64,000 nucleotides of DNA from Chloroflexota bacterium. GTDB taxonomy: Bacteria > Chloroflexota > Dehalococcoidia > Lucifugimonadales > Lucifugimonadaceae. This document shows positions 1 to 8,574 of this stretch, in pieces. The notes under the pieces were generated by a model that saw only the letters and a program-made list of their open reading frames with translations, searched no databases and was not told the DNA's origin. The first letter of the stretch is position 1, and each line of letters starts with the position of its first letter. Location: positions 248,001 to 312,000 of the forward strand of contig JABIFF010000008.1 of assembly GCA_018650845.1 (NCBI GenBank), written 5' to 3'. A program made the translations under genes and the position numbers.

Positions 1-298
1 TGTCATAGCCCTCATTGCGGAGCAGGTACGGCCAAGTGAGCTTGTCGACAGCCATTGGCTTCGTGTTGTCCCAAACTTCGATGCTCGAAACGTACTGTCC
101 CGTCATGAAAGATGCCCGTGATGGGATGCACAACGGCGAATTGCAGTAGTTGGCGTCGAAGGTGGTGCCTTGAGCAGCAAGACGATCCATGTTCGGCGTT
201 TCGATAATCGGGTGACCGTATGTCGACGAAAATTGCGCACCGTGCTCGTCGGACATGATTACCAAGAAGTTGGGTTTTGATTGCGAAGTAATTTTTAT
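1..298 (-). CDS. Sulfatase, N-terminal part (gene runs off the window)
   Basis: The reverse strand encodes the first ~99 residues of a type I sulfatase (alkaline phosphatase superfamily). The opening strand KPNFLVIMSDEHG carries the metal-binding aspartate region, followed by ETPNMDRLAAQG and the signature C-I-P-S-R-A-S-F-M-T-G, whose Cys would be converted to formylglycine, the catalytic residue. The family hydrolyses sulfate esters, or phosphonates in some members; the substrate cannot be told. The rest lies beyond base 1. The start is unclear: the frame opens ata-aaa-att-act at 296-298 with no ATG or GTG before the conserved strand. The first standard start codons are TTG at 265 and ATG at 256, both inside the conserved strand. 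Downstream of the divergent-free gap lies the alcohol dehydrogenase on the same strand. Confidence 0.85.
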   Translation of the reverse strand, partial: MKITSQSKPNFLVIMSDEHGAQFSSTYGHPIIETPNMDRLAAQGTTFDANYCNSPLCIPSRASFMTGQYVSSIEVWDNTKPMAVDKLTWPYLLRNEGYD

Positions 299-343
299 TC
301 TCTCTAATCGATTTATATGGCTTGGATTGGTCCCGATCCGTGA

Positions 344-1465
344 CTACGGCGTGATCACGGCGCGAGTAACTTCACTGCCGGTCTGAGTGCCAAGCCATTC
401 TGCAGTTTCAAACGCCTTGCCGATCTGATCGAGCGGGAATTCGTGTGACACAACGGTTGTCAGTGGGTACTTGTCGGCAGTTCGTTCGAGGAAGTCGATA
501 GCGTTCGGGATGATCCATGGATCGTAGTGCTGAATTCCGTAGAAGCGCACCTGGTTCGAAACCATCGTGGAAACATCAATTGAAGCGAATGAGTTTGGTG
601 AAATATGGCCAACTTCGAGGTAAACCCCTCGCATGCGAACCATCTTGAGTCCTTCTTCGACAACAGCGGGGAAGCCAACGACTTCGATCACTTTGTCGGC
701 ACCGATTCCGTTAGTGAGTTCCATCACTCGGTCGATACGAGATTCAGGAGTGTCGTACTCGTTCATGTCGATAGTGTGAGTTGCTCCACACTGCAATGCG
801 AGTTCAAGTCGAGGCTTCTGGCTATCGATCACGATAACCTTCGATGCACCCAATTCACGAGCAACCGCAGTAGCGTTTACGCCTAAGCCACCTGCACCCT
901 GAACGACTACTGTGTCCCCGAGTCTGATCTCACCCAAATGCATCGCTTCGTAAACCTGTGCTAAAGCACAGTTGATAGGTGCTGCCGCGGCGTTGCTAAT
1001 GGAGTCGGGTAGTTTGAATACATAGTTTGGGCTTCGGAGGTAGTAGTACTGAGCGAAGCCACCGTTGCAAACTGGCCATTCATCGAGTGGCTTGCGACCC
1101 ATTCGGAATTTGCAGGCTCCGAACTCACCACGAAGGCAGTTGTAGCAGCGGGCGCAAGGGAAGAAATATGAGTAGGCAACTCGGTCGCCTTCTTTGAGTG
1201 GTCGACGGAGCGAGTCGGTGGTGACCTTGTTGCCCATCGCCGCAACTTCACCCATCATCTCGTGTCCGAATACGAACGGGTCTCGTGGTGGAGCACCTTC
1301 AGGAATTCCATCACCGCGCCACATGTGAAGATCGGAACCACAGACACTGGTTGCACGCACTCGCACTTGGATAGCATCGGATTCAAGTTCAGGTAGCGGT
1401 AAATCCCGCATCTTCCAGCTCTTGTCGGCGTCATGCCAAACTGCTGAAGTTCCCATTTGTGCCAT
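344..1465 (-). CDS. Zinc-dependent medium-chain alcohol dehydrogenase
   Basis: MDR-family NAD(P)-dependent dehydrogenase, 373 aa, the usual length. Catalytic zinc ligands are visible as Cys42 (in CGSD), His68-Glu69 (in FGHE) and Cys166. The four-cysteine structural zinc lobe is Cys104, 107, 110 and 118. The Rossmann fold has GAGGLG at 190-195. It oxidises an alcohol or polyol (threonine/sorbitol dehydrogenase-like subgroup) to a ketone or aldehyde; the substrate is not determinable. The reading frame extends 11 codons further, but I place the start at the ATG at 1465 because GAGGAG lies six bases upstream. It is on the same strand as the sulfatase, so sulfated sugar or polyol use is possible but unproven. 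Confidence 0.9.
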   Translation of the reverse strand: MAQMGTSAVWHDADKSWKMRDLPLPELESDAIQVRVRATSVCGSDLHMWRGDGIPEGAPPRDPFVFGHEMMGEVAAMGNKVTTDSLRRPLKEGDRVAYSYFFPCARCYNCLRGEFGACKFRMGRKPLDEWPVCNGGFAQYYYLRSPNYVFKLPDSISNAAAAPINCALAQVYEAMHLGEIRLGDTVVVQGAGGLGVNATAVARELGASKVIVIDSQKPRLELALQCGATHTIDMNEYDTPESRIDRVMELTNGIGADKVIEVVGFPAVVEEGLKMVRMRGVYLEVGHISPNSFASIDVSTMVSNQVRFYGIQHYDPWIIPNAIDFLERTADKYPLTTVVSHEFPLDQIGKAFETAEWLGTQTGSEVTRAVITP

Positions 1466-1695
1466 CGTAATCTCCTCGGCGAATTGAGGGTGCGACAACG
1501 TGCGTCATTGCCCCTAAATGTGATGGCAAATAATTTATTCCCGTTTGCGGGAAGTCACAATAAGCGGCAAGAGCAATTTTTCGGTCACCTGTGAGCAAAT
1601 TCAGAGAATAGAATTCCGCTGAACTTATTTTGTTTTGCGAAATCTGGCTACCTCCAAGCTCAGATTGACCATTTATCAGAAGCGAGCAGTAACGA

Positions 1696-3474
1696 ATGAC
1701 ATTGTCGAACTGGCGATCACGCGCAGGTACAACTTTTCAAACTGAAAAACGGCCGGCGTCAGGATCAAAAGGTGTCGTGGTCACAAACCACCCTCTTGGA
1801 ACCGCTGCCGGTTCAGAAATGCTGCTGGCTGGTGGTAACGCGATCGACGCGGCGATAGCTTCGTTGTTTGCGTTGACAGTGGTTGAGCCGATGATGATGG
1901 GTATTTTCGGGGCAGGGCATATGAATGTTCGGCTCGCCAATGGTGAACACCATGTGATCGACGGTTATGCCACGGCTCCGGCTGCCAGCACTGAAGATAT
2001 GTACACACCGGTCGCCGATTCGGGTCCCGACTATTTGAAGTCGGTTGGTGATGCCAGTGCGATCGGGTATTTGGCGATTGGTGTCCCCGGCAGTTTGAAG
2101 GCGTGGACAGAGGCACTCGATGAGTGGGGCACGATGTCACTCAAAGACGTGATGGAACCTGCGATCAGATTCGCCTCCCGTGGTTTCAAGGTCAGCGAGT
2201 ATATGCACGAGAAGATTGTTCGGATGGAAAACGAGATTCGTCGTTTCCCCGAAACAGCTGCTACGTACATGCCGAATGGCAAGCCGCTTAAGCCGGGTGA
2301 ATACGTGGATCGCTCAGACTACGCTCGTACGTTGCGAGCTATCTCGGAAAATGGGCCTGATCATCTGTACAACGGGCCGTTGGGTGAAATCGTCTGCGAC
2401 TACCTGAGTCGCAACGGCGGAATTATCACTAGAGAAGACCTTGCAAACTACAAAACTGTTCGACGGGCGCCGGTAAAGGGCGAATATCGTGGGTACGAAC
2501 TGTTTGGGCCGGCTCCTCCCTCAGCCGCAGGTGTTCACATCGTCGAAATGCTGAATATTCTCGAAAATTTCGATATTGCTGAGATGGGATATGGAACACC
2601 AGATTCCATACATCTGTTGTTGGAATCAATGAAGAAGGCATTCGCCGATAGGAATCGGTACACCGGTGATCCCGAATTTGTCGAAGTGCCTGTTGATCGA
2701 TTGATATCGAAGCATCACGTCGAAGATTTTGTCGACAGTATCGATATGGAAAAAGCCTCACCAGAGAACGGAACCGGAACGAACGAGTCTGATCACACAA
2801 CTCACATAACGGTCGCTGATTCAGATGGAAACGTGGTGTCGGCCACCGACACTATCAACGAACTTTTTGGGTCGAAGGTAACGGTTCCTGGAACTGGAAT
2901 GCTGCTCAATAACACTCAGACATTGTTCGACCCGCACCCAGGCAAGGCGTTATCGGTACAGGCGGGTAAGCGAGCCACCAGCAGTCAGGCTCCGATGATC
3001 GTGACGAAGGACGGCCATCCCGAATTCGCACTTGGTCTACCCGGAGGTGTCCGAATATTTACTACGGTGCTGCAGACCATAGTGAACTTGATAGACCACC
3101 GAATGAGCGCACAGGAAGCTGTTGAGGCACCACGTGTGTGGACGCAGGGGCAAGAAGTTGAAATCGAACTTGGCGTGCCAGAATCTGTAAGAGCTGCAGT
3201 GGAAGCGAAAGGGCATCGAGTTACTCCCGTCGCCACTATCGGCGGAGGAATGAACATTGTTCGTTTCGAACCGGGCGATACGCTCTCGGGTGCGGCATGT
3301 TGGCGCTCTGACGGCCACGTTGTCAGTATCGGAGGCGGATTCGCTCGATCTGGTGTGGGATTCCGTACGCTAGCCAATGAAGAAGAAGTAGAAGTAACTG
3401 AGTTAGCTTCTAATTTCGGCTCCACTACATCTACCGATGGCACGAGCACTCAGAACGACGGAGACCCGGCTTGA
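1696..3474 (+). CDS. ggt: Gamma-glutamyltransferase
   Basis: Ntn-hydrolase family gamma-glutamyltranspeptidase, 592 aa. It hydrolyses or transfers the gamma-glutamyl group of glutathione-like compounds. The N-terminal GVVVTNHPLGTAAGSEMLLAGGNAIDAA block, the central segment and the C-terminal LGLPGG..I...VLQ block all match. The autoprocessing nucleophile is predicted at Thr368 in H-T-T-H-I-T-V, followed by DSDGNVVSATDTIN and GSKV..PGTGMLLNN. No convincing signal peptide is visible, so it may be a cytoplasmic member as in many Chloroflexota and Actinobacteria. Its stop overlaps the TTG start of the next gene, implying translational coupling. Confidence 0.92.
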   Translation: MTLSNWRSRAGTTFQTEKRPASGSKGVVVTNHPLGTAAGSEMLLAGGNAIDAAIASLFALTVVEPMMMGIFGAGHMNVRLANGEHHVIDGYATAPAASTEDMYTPVADSGPDYLKSVGDASAIGYLAIGVPGSLKAWTEALDEWGTMSLKDVMEPAIRFASRGFKVSEYMHEKIVRMENEIRRFPETAATYMPNGKPLKPGEYVDRSDYARTLRAISENGPDHLYNGPLGEIVCDYLSRNGGIITREDLANYKTVRRAPVKGEYRGYELFGPAPPSAAGVHIVEMLNILENFDIAEMGYGTPDSIHLLLESMKKAFADRNRYTGDPEFVEVPVDRLISKHHVEDFVDSIDMEKASPENGTGTNESDHTTHITVADSDGNVVSATDTINELFGSKVTVPGTGMLLNNTQTLFDPHPGKALSVQAGKRATSSQAPMIVTKDGHPEFALGLPGGVRIFTTVLQTIVNLIDHRMSAQEAVEAPRVWTQGQEVEIELGVPESVRAAVEAKGHRVTPVATIGGGMNIVRFEPGDTLSGAACWRSDGHVVSIGGGFARSGVGFRTLANEEEVEVTELASNFGSTTSTDGTSTQNDGDPA

Positions 3475-4571
3475 GCGTTCCGAACCACAAACTTCGCTGC
3501 CTTGATTGTTCCTCAAAGCAGGAACCATCCGTAAACGATTTGTACTGTGCTGAGTGTGGCGGATTGTTTGCTGTTGAGTATCTCGACGCTCCAGACGGAT
3601 CCTCGCCTCGATTGCCAATGGACGATCCTTCTGCGGCGAACTCGCTAGGTGAAGGCGATACGCCTCTCGTTTTTCTTGAGAAGACTGGTGAAGCGTTGGG
3701 ATTGGGTTCGCTTTGGGCGAAGCTCGAGTTCATGGCTCCAACTGGCTCGTTCAAGGATCGTGGATCAGCGATTCTCACGACTATGGGGCGTGATTTAGGC
3801 GTTACCGAGTTCATCGAAGATTCATCGGGGAACGCGGGCGCATCACTATCCGCCTACGCTGCTGCCGCAGGACTGAAGGCGCACGTATTCGCACCGGCTA
3901 GTGCTGCGAGCGGGAAGCTTGACCAAATACAGATTTTCGGAGCGAGTCTGCACAAGGTTGAAGGTCCCAGACAGGCTGCAACCGATGCTGCCGAAGAGTT
4001 CGTGAAAGAACGCGGGCTTGTGTACATGTCTCACAACCTGAGTCCTTATTTTTCCGAAGGAATGAAGGCGGCCAGCTACGAGATTGCGGAAGTGCTGGAT
4101 GATGGGATCGATCACGTGGTGCTGCCAGTTGGGAATGGCTCACTGCTGATAGGCATGGTGCGCGGATTTGAAGAGTTATTGGAAGCCGGAATTATTGCCA
4201 GAATTCCAAAATTCCACGGCGTTCAGGCCGCAGCTGTCCGACCAGTTGTTGCCGCATTGAATGGTGAAGCTTGGTCGCACGATGACGTGCTGCCTACAAA
4301 CGCTTCTGGCATAGCCGTTTCGAAGCCGCCACGACTTGCCGAAATGGTTGAAGCGATAAATTCGACGAATGGCACCGGAGTTACCGTTTCTGAGGAATCA
4401 CTGATCGAGTGGCAGAAGCGATTGTCGTCGTCCGAGGGAATATTCGCGGAGATGACGTCAGCCGGAGCATTCGAAGGGTTACGAAAGCTGATCGAATCTG
4501 GCGTAATCGAAAAAGATTCGAATGTGTGCGTACCAATTACTGGATCAGGACTCAAAGAGCCCCTGAAATAG
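3471..4571 (+). CDS. Threonine synthase-like PLP-dependent enzyme
   Basis: Fold type II PLP enzyme, 366 aa. An N-terminal zinc-ribbon (Cys10, Cys13, Cys26, Cys29) precedes a domain with the PLP lysine Lys95 in GSFKDRGS, the SSGNAG phosphate/substrate loop near 118-123, and a C-terminal PITGSGLKEP. This matches threonine synthase, which forms threonine from phosphohomoserine, but the family also includes related beta-replacing or beta-eliminating enzymes. The start is TTG at 3471, overlapping the TGA of the ggt gene, with GGAG in the end of ggt as ribosome site. Pairing with a gamma-glutamyltransferase suggests amino-acid salvage rather than housekeeping threonine synthesis; that is inference. 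Confidence 0.85.
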   Translation: MSVPNHKLRCLDCSSKQEPSVNDLYCAECGGLFAVEYLDAPDGSSPRLPMDDPSAANSLGEGDTPLVFLEKTGEALGLGSLWAKLEFMAPTGSFKDRGSAILTTMGRDLGVTEFIEDSSGNAGASLSAYAAAAGLKAHVFAPASAASGKLDQIQIFGASLHKVEGPRQAATDAAEEFVKERGLVYMSHNLSPYFSEGMKAASYEIAEVLDDGIDHVVLPVGNGSLLIGMVRGFEELLEAGIIARIPKFHGVQAAAVRPVVAALNGEAWSHDDVLPTNASGIAVSKPPRLAEMVEAINSTNGTGVTVSEESLIEWQKRLSSSEGIFAEMTSAGAFEGLRKLIESGVIEKDSNVCVPITGSGLKEPLK

Positions 4572-4578
4572 AGATCGA

Positions 4579-5763
4579 CTAGCTGTTCGCTTGTTTGAAC
4601 ACTTCGTTGAACCCACCGACAGCACCTTCGATCACCCAATCATCGACGCAGTACGACGCTCGGAAGAATCCCGGTGTACCGAATCCAACTCCGGGAACGA
4701 CCAGTACGAGCTCTTTTTGTAGTTGGGCAACGAACTCGGTATCGTCAGGAATCGGCGATTTAGGGAACACGTAGAAGGCACCATCGGGCTGAACACATTC
4801 GTAACCGATTTGTGTGAGTGCACCGTAGAGCAGATCACGCTTCTTGCGGTAGATATCGACGTCAACCGTCGCTCGCTGAACTGCTGCGACGGCCCGCTGC
4901 ATAAGCGCAGGAGCGTTCACAAATCCGAGCGTGCGCAAAGAGAAGTTCAACGCATCCATCAGGTCTGTTTTACCTGGATCTGACGGATTCACAGCTACGT
5001 AGCCGATACGTTCTCCCGCTAAACCCAAGTCCTTCGAGTGCGAAGTAGCAACGATCGATCTAGGGTGGTGGTTGAAGATGAACGGGTAGGGGGCGTCGGT
5101 GTAGATCAACTTGCGATATGGCTCATCGGAGATTAAGTAAATCTCAGTGCCAAACTTTTCTTCCGCACGTTGAATAGCAGCAGAAATTGCAGCTACAGAG
5201 GATTCTGGATAGATAACGCCAGTGGGATTGTTTGGTGAGTTGATGATTACGGCGCGAGTACGTGAGGTGATAGTGGCTTCCAGCGATTCAACGTCAGGCA
5301 GCCAGTTTTCGTCACAGCTGGCAATTTTCGCTACGCCGGTTTGGTGTTCAACATAAAACGTGTACTCAGCGAAGTATGGTGCGATCAGTACGACTTCGTC
5401 GCCTTCATCCAAAATCGATCGCAGGATCGTGTTGATTCCTCCTGCGGCGCCTACTGTCATTAATATCTCGGCACCGGTGAACGGAACTCCGGATTCTTCA
5501 GATAGCACCTCAGCGACACTCGCTCGTACCTCAGGGAAGCCACCGTTGGGCATATACCGATGTGTGCCTGGTGATTCATCTGCGACCAAACGGGCGAGGG
5601 CTTCCTTGAACTCAGCAGGCGGCTCGAGGAGAGGGTTGCCCAGCGACAGATCGAATACGTTCTCTGCCCCATGAATGCTTCGTAGTTCGATGCCTTCTTC
5701 GAACATCTTGCGAATCCACGAACTGTTATTCATCTGTTCTCGAACTTTTCGAGAGATTGCCAT
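4579..5763 (-). CDS. Class I/II pyridoxal-phosphate aminotransferase
   Basis: Fold type I aminotransferase of the aspartate/aromatic family, 394 aa. Motifs are NSPNNPTG at 175-182, the cofactor Asp213 and Tyr216 in ISDEPYRK, the Schiff-base lysine Lys244 in SHSKDLGLAGERIGY with phosphate-binding Arg252, and a C-terminal FRASYC arginine that binds the substrate carboxylate. It moves an amino group between an amino acid and a 2-oxoacid; which one is not clear. It is convergent with the threonine-synthase-like gene (8-base gap) and no terminator hairpin is evident between them. Confidence 0.9.
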   Translation of the reverse strand: MAISRKVREQMNNSSWIRKMFEEGIELRSIHGAENVFDLSLGNPLLEPPAEFKEALARLVADESPGTHRYMPNGGFPEVRASVAEVLSEESGVPFTGAEILMTVGAAGGINTILRSILDEGDEVVLIAPYFAEYTFYVEHQTGVAKIASCDENWLPDVESLEATITSRTRAVIINSPNNPTGVIYPESSVAAISAAIQRAEEKFGTEIYLISDEPYRKLIYTDAPYPFIFNHHPRSIVATSHSKDLGLAGERIGYVAVNPSDPGKTDLMDALNFSLRTLGFVNAPALMQRAVAAVQRATVDVDIYRKKRDLLYGALTQIGYECVQPDGAFYVFPKSPIPDDTEFVAQLQKELVLVVPGVGFGTPGFFRASYCVDDWVIEGAVGGFNEVFKQANS

Positions 5764-5819
5764 TCGGGGGGTCTTTCTTATCTGGACTGAACTGGTGTTA
5801 TTGCGAACTGAAGACGAAT

Positions 5820-6494
5820 TTACTTCGATTTATCGTCTTCGTCACTAGATGAATCAGATTCTTCTTCGTCGATGTCATCCGTGTCGTCATCGTCAGAATC
5901 GGTCTCTTCTTCGTCCTTCTTACCGAACTTGAAGAAATCTTTCATGAACTGAGGACCGCCGGAATACGGGTTTTCGACTACGAATGTGCCAGCAATTTTG
6001 TCGTGCCAGCCTTGTCGTTTCGGATCGAAGATCAACCAGAAGATGCCAATTCCAGCTGCGAGGAACGACACTAATTTGCCGATCATTTCCCTTGGAATGG
6101 CAGCAGGGCCGGGTGTTCGGCCTTCTGCATCGACAACCACAATTCCAGCAACCCATTTTCCGGGAGTTCTGCCCCAAAGGATTGTCGGAAGAATGAAGTA
6201 ACCAAGCAAGAAAACTAGATTGGGGGCTACAGACTCGTTGCTGAATATCGCCCCTCCTGCTTGAGGAGCGATGGTGTAGATGATCATCATCAGCAAGCCC
6301 AGATCAACCGTGAATGCGTAGAGCCGTGAAAACGGTCGAGCATAATTCATCGGGTACTTGATCGGCCCGTCTGGCTTCTCAGGCGTCTTCTTTTTGTTCT
6401 CTTTTTTATCGGTTTTCGACTGCTTGTCAGCTTTGTATCGTGAAGCAGAAGTGCGTTGCCGCGGGTTACGTCGTTTTTTAGTTCCTGAAGGCAT
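5820..6494 (-). CDS. RDD-family membrane protein with charged ends
   Basis: 224 aa. The central RDD domain shows RPFSRLYAFTVDLG, then membrane segments around residues 60-75 and 90-105, and the conserved WGRTPGKWVAGIVVVDAEG block; a third segment near 135-155 follows. The N-terminal 40 residues are Lys/Arg rich and the C-terminal 35 are almost all Asp, Glu and Ser. RDD proteins are small integral membrane proteins, some implicated in ion transport; no function can be assigned here. It lies just upstream of the divergent SDR gene, with about 140 bases between them for both promoters. Confidence 0.8.
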   Translation of the reverse strand: MPSGTKKRRNPRQRTSASRYKADKQSKTDKKENKKKTPEKPDGPIKYPMNYARPFSRLYAFTVDLGLLMMIIYTIAPQAGGAIFSNESVAPNLVFLLGYFILPTILWGRTPGKWVAGIVVVDAEGRTPGPAAIPREMIGKLVSFLAAGIGIFWLIFDPKRQGWHDKIAGTFVVENPYSGGPQFMKDFFKFGKKDEEETDSDDDDTDDIDEEESDSSSDEDDKSK

Positions 6495-6635
6495 ATATGT
6501 TCAATATTACGGCTCAACGCCTTCCACGGCACTACAAACTCGCTTTAGAATCGCCGCCAGTTTCAATTTTTAGACGTGTTCTGTGTCGTTCGCTCTTGAA
6601 CAGCAACTTATTGAACGGCACATAGGAGTTCTTAT

Positions 6636-7409
6636 ATGGCAGGCAGGCTCGAAGGCAAAATTGCACACATCACAGGTGGCGGTTCGGGACTTGGTGATGC
6701 CATGGCTCACTTGTTCGCAGCCGAGGGCGCGAGAGTCGCCATTTCTGATCTGAAGTTAGATGTTGCTGAACGAGTGGCAAAATCTGTGGTCGAGAGTGGT
6801 GGCGATGCGATCGCTCTTGCTGGTGATGTTTCGAGCCGTGAGGATTGCGAGCGTCTGGTTGCTGAGACCGTTAGTCAGCTGGGTGGCATTGATGTTCTTG
6901 TGAACAGCGCAGGAGTTACTCCTCGATACGCACCCAAAGAGTGGGATTTTGAGCAGACTTGGGATTGGGTCGTGAGTATCAACCTCAAAGGTTCGATGAT
7001 GATGTCTCGATTCGCCGTCGATCACATGAAGAAGCAGAACTCTGGTTCGATCGTGAACCTAGCTTCGATTATTGGGCTGGTCGGTTACGCGCAGGGAATT
7101 AGCGACGGGTTCAATCCATACCCGCACACCAAGGGCGGAATTGTGCAGATGACTCGGGATATGAGCATAGCGCTGGCCAAGCAGGGCATTCGCGTGAACG
7201 CACTTTGCCCCGGCTTTACGTACACGCCGCTGGTGACGACTCTGGTCGAAGATGCCGATATGCATGAACGATTGAAGTCGTTGCACCCGATGGGGCGTCT
7301 TGGCGAGGCTAAAGAAATCGCCAATGCAGCTCTGTTCCTCGCTTCCGACGAGGCATCGTTTATCACCGGTGTGAACTTGCCAGTCGACGGCGGCTACACA
7401 GCCCAATAG
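6636..7409 (+). CDS. Short-chain dehydrogenase/reductase
   Basis: Classical SDR, 257 aa. It has the TGGGSGLG cofactor loop at 13-20, NSAG at 90-93, Ser144, and the catalytic Tyr162 and Lys166 in YPHTKGG, plus the usual C-terminal PVDGGYTAQ. It has a short insertion before the tyrosine (YAQGISDGFNP), as in several gluconate or polyol dehydrogenases. NAD(P)-linked oxidation of a hydroxy compound; substrate unknown. A rho-independent terminator follows directly. Confidence 0.9.
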   Translation: MAGRLEGKIAHITGGGSGLGDAMAHLFAAEGARVAISDLKLDVAERVAKSVVESGGDAIALAGDVSSREDCERLVAETVSQLGGIDVLVNSAGVTPRYAPKEWDFEQTWDWVVSINLKGSMMMSRFAVDHMKKQNSGSIVNLASIIGLVGYAQGISDGFNPYPHTKGGIVQMTRDMSIALAKQGIRVNALCPGFTYTPLVTTLVEDADMHERLKSLHPMGRLGEAKEIANAALFLASDEASFITGVNLPVDGGYTAQ

Positions 7410-7428
7410 CGTGCCAATGGCACGTTTT
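7410..7428 (+). terminator. Rho-independent terminator of the SDR gene
   Basis: A 6-bp stem, CGTGCC/GGCACG with a three-base loop, followed by TTTT, one base past the stop codon. Close by (7429-7470) a second inverted repeat, CTCCGGC...GCCGGAG, lies between the two convergent genes. Confidence 0.7.
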
Positions 7429-7490
7429 CTCCGGCAGGTGCGTGGTTGGCTGAATCTTCCGATCTAGCCGGAGAGAATATTGCTAGTCTG

Positions 7491-8480
7491 CTAAAAGATC
7501 GACGCTGGATCTACGACCGACAGCATCTTTCGACCTTCGACGGCTCGTTCGAGGTTTGACAGGGCGAATACGACTGCACGCTCGTTGCCTTCTCCGGTGC
7601 CGCCTGCCCAGTGTGGAGTGACGATTGCGGTCGGCATGCTGAGTAGCGGGTTATTGGGATCGGTTGGTTCTACTTCGAGAACATCGAGACCTGTGCCTGC
7701 TATTTCGCCGTCCTGAAGCGCCTTGATTAGATCGGCCTCGTTGTGGACTGGACCACGGCAGGTGTTGATGAAGATAGCCGTCTTCTTCATGAGCCCGAAC
7801 TCACGAGCACCCATCAGTCCTCGTGTTGAACTGTTCAAGGGGACGTGAACGGTGACGATGTCGCTTACTCGCAGCAAGTGGTCGAGCTCGACAGCTTGAG
7901 CGCCAAGTTCCTGATCACGTCCGGGCATTAGCTCGATTGCATCGTGGTACAGCACTTCGCAATCGAACCCTGAAAGTCGACGTGCGACCTGTCGGCCGAT
8001 ATTGCCGAATCCGATAATTCCAACCGTTTTACCGTTGATTTCTGTTCGGACAGGAAGCTGATCGACACCGTCTCGCCATTTGCCATCACGAGTGTTGTCC
8101 CAGGATTCCATCATTCGTCTGTACACGCTCAACATAAGCGTCACAGCATGCTCTGAAACTGATATGGCGTTTGAACCACCATTGTTGGCAACGGCGATTC
8201 CGAGCTTTCCGAGACCGATCACATCAACCGAGTCGTAGCCGGCTGTGAGCAGTTGGACGAGCTTGAGTTTAGGGAGTTGCTCAGCAATGTCGAGTGGAAT
8301 GGTCGCTAGCCAGGGAACTGCGGCATCAGCATCTTTCAACGCTTCGATCAACTCGCCTGGCGAACCTGTTGGGTCGGCAACGACCACGTTCACGCCGTTT
8401 GGAGCGTGTTCATTCAAAAGATCCCAGCGTCGTTTGTGTTCAGCAGTAGATAGATTTGCGAGAAAGGCGATAGTTGGCAT
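7491..8480 (-). CDS. D-isomer-specific 2-hydroxyacid dehydrogenase
   Basis: 329 aa from the ATG at 8480; the frame continues 37 codons upstream but overlaps the preceding gene and loses similarity there. The NAD-binding GFGNIG loop is at 157-162. The catalytic triad is intact: Arg242 in INTCRG, Glu271 in EVEP and His290 in VTPHWAGG. It reduces a 2-oxoacid to the D-hydroxyacid or the reverse (glyoxylate, hydroxypyruvate or phosphoglycerate type). It follows an amidohydrolase on the same strand with about 95 bases between, so they are probably co-transcribed. Confidence 0.9.
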   Translation of the reverse strand: MPTIAFLANLSTAEHKRRWDLLNEHAPNGVNVVVADPTGSPGELIEALKDADAAVPWLATIPLDIAEQLPKLKLVQLLTAGYDSVDVIGLGKLGIAVANNGGSNAISVSEHAVTLMLSVYRRMMESWDNTRDGKWRDGVDQLPVRTEINGKTVGIIGFGNIGRQVARRLSGFDCEVLYHDAIELMPGRDQELGAQAVELDHLLRVSDIVTVHVPLNSSTRGLMGAREFGLMKKTAIFINTCRGPVHNEADLIKALQDGEIAGTGLDVLEVEPTDPNNPLLSMPTAIVTPHWAGGTGEGNERAVVFALSNLERAVEGRKMLSVVDPASIF

Positions 8481-8574
8481 TTGTAGTTGAACTCGGTTGA
8501 TTCGATAAGAATGTGTCGATGAAGTCGTCGGGCAGTTTACCGGCGGTATGTGGAAGTTGGTTGAACGTAACCGC

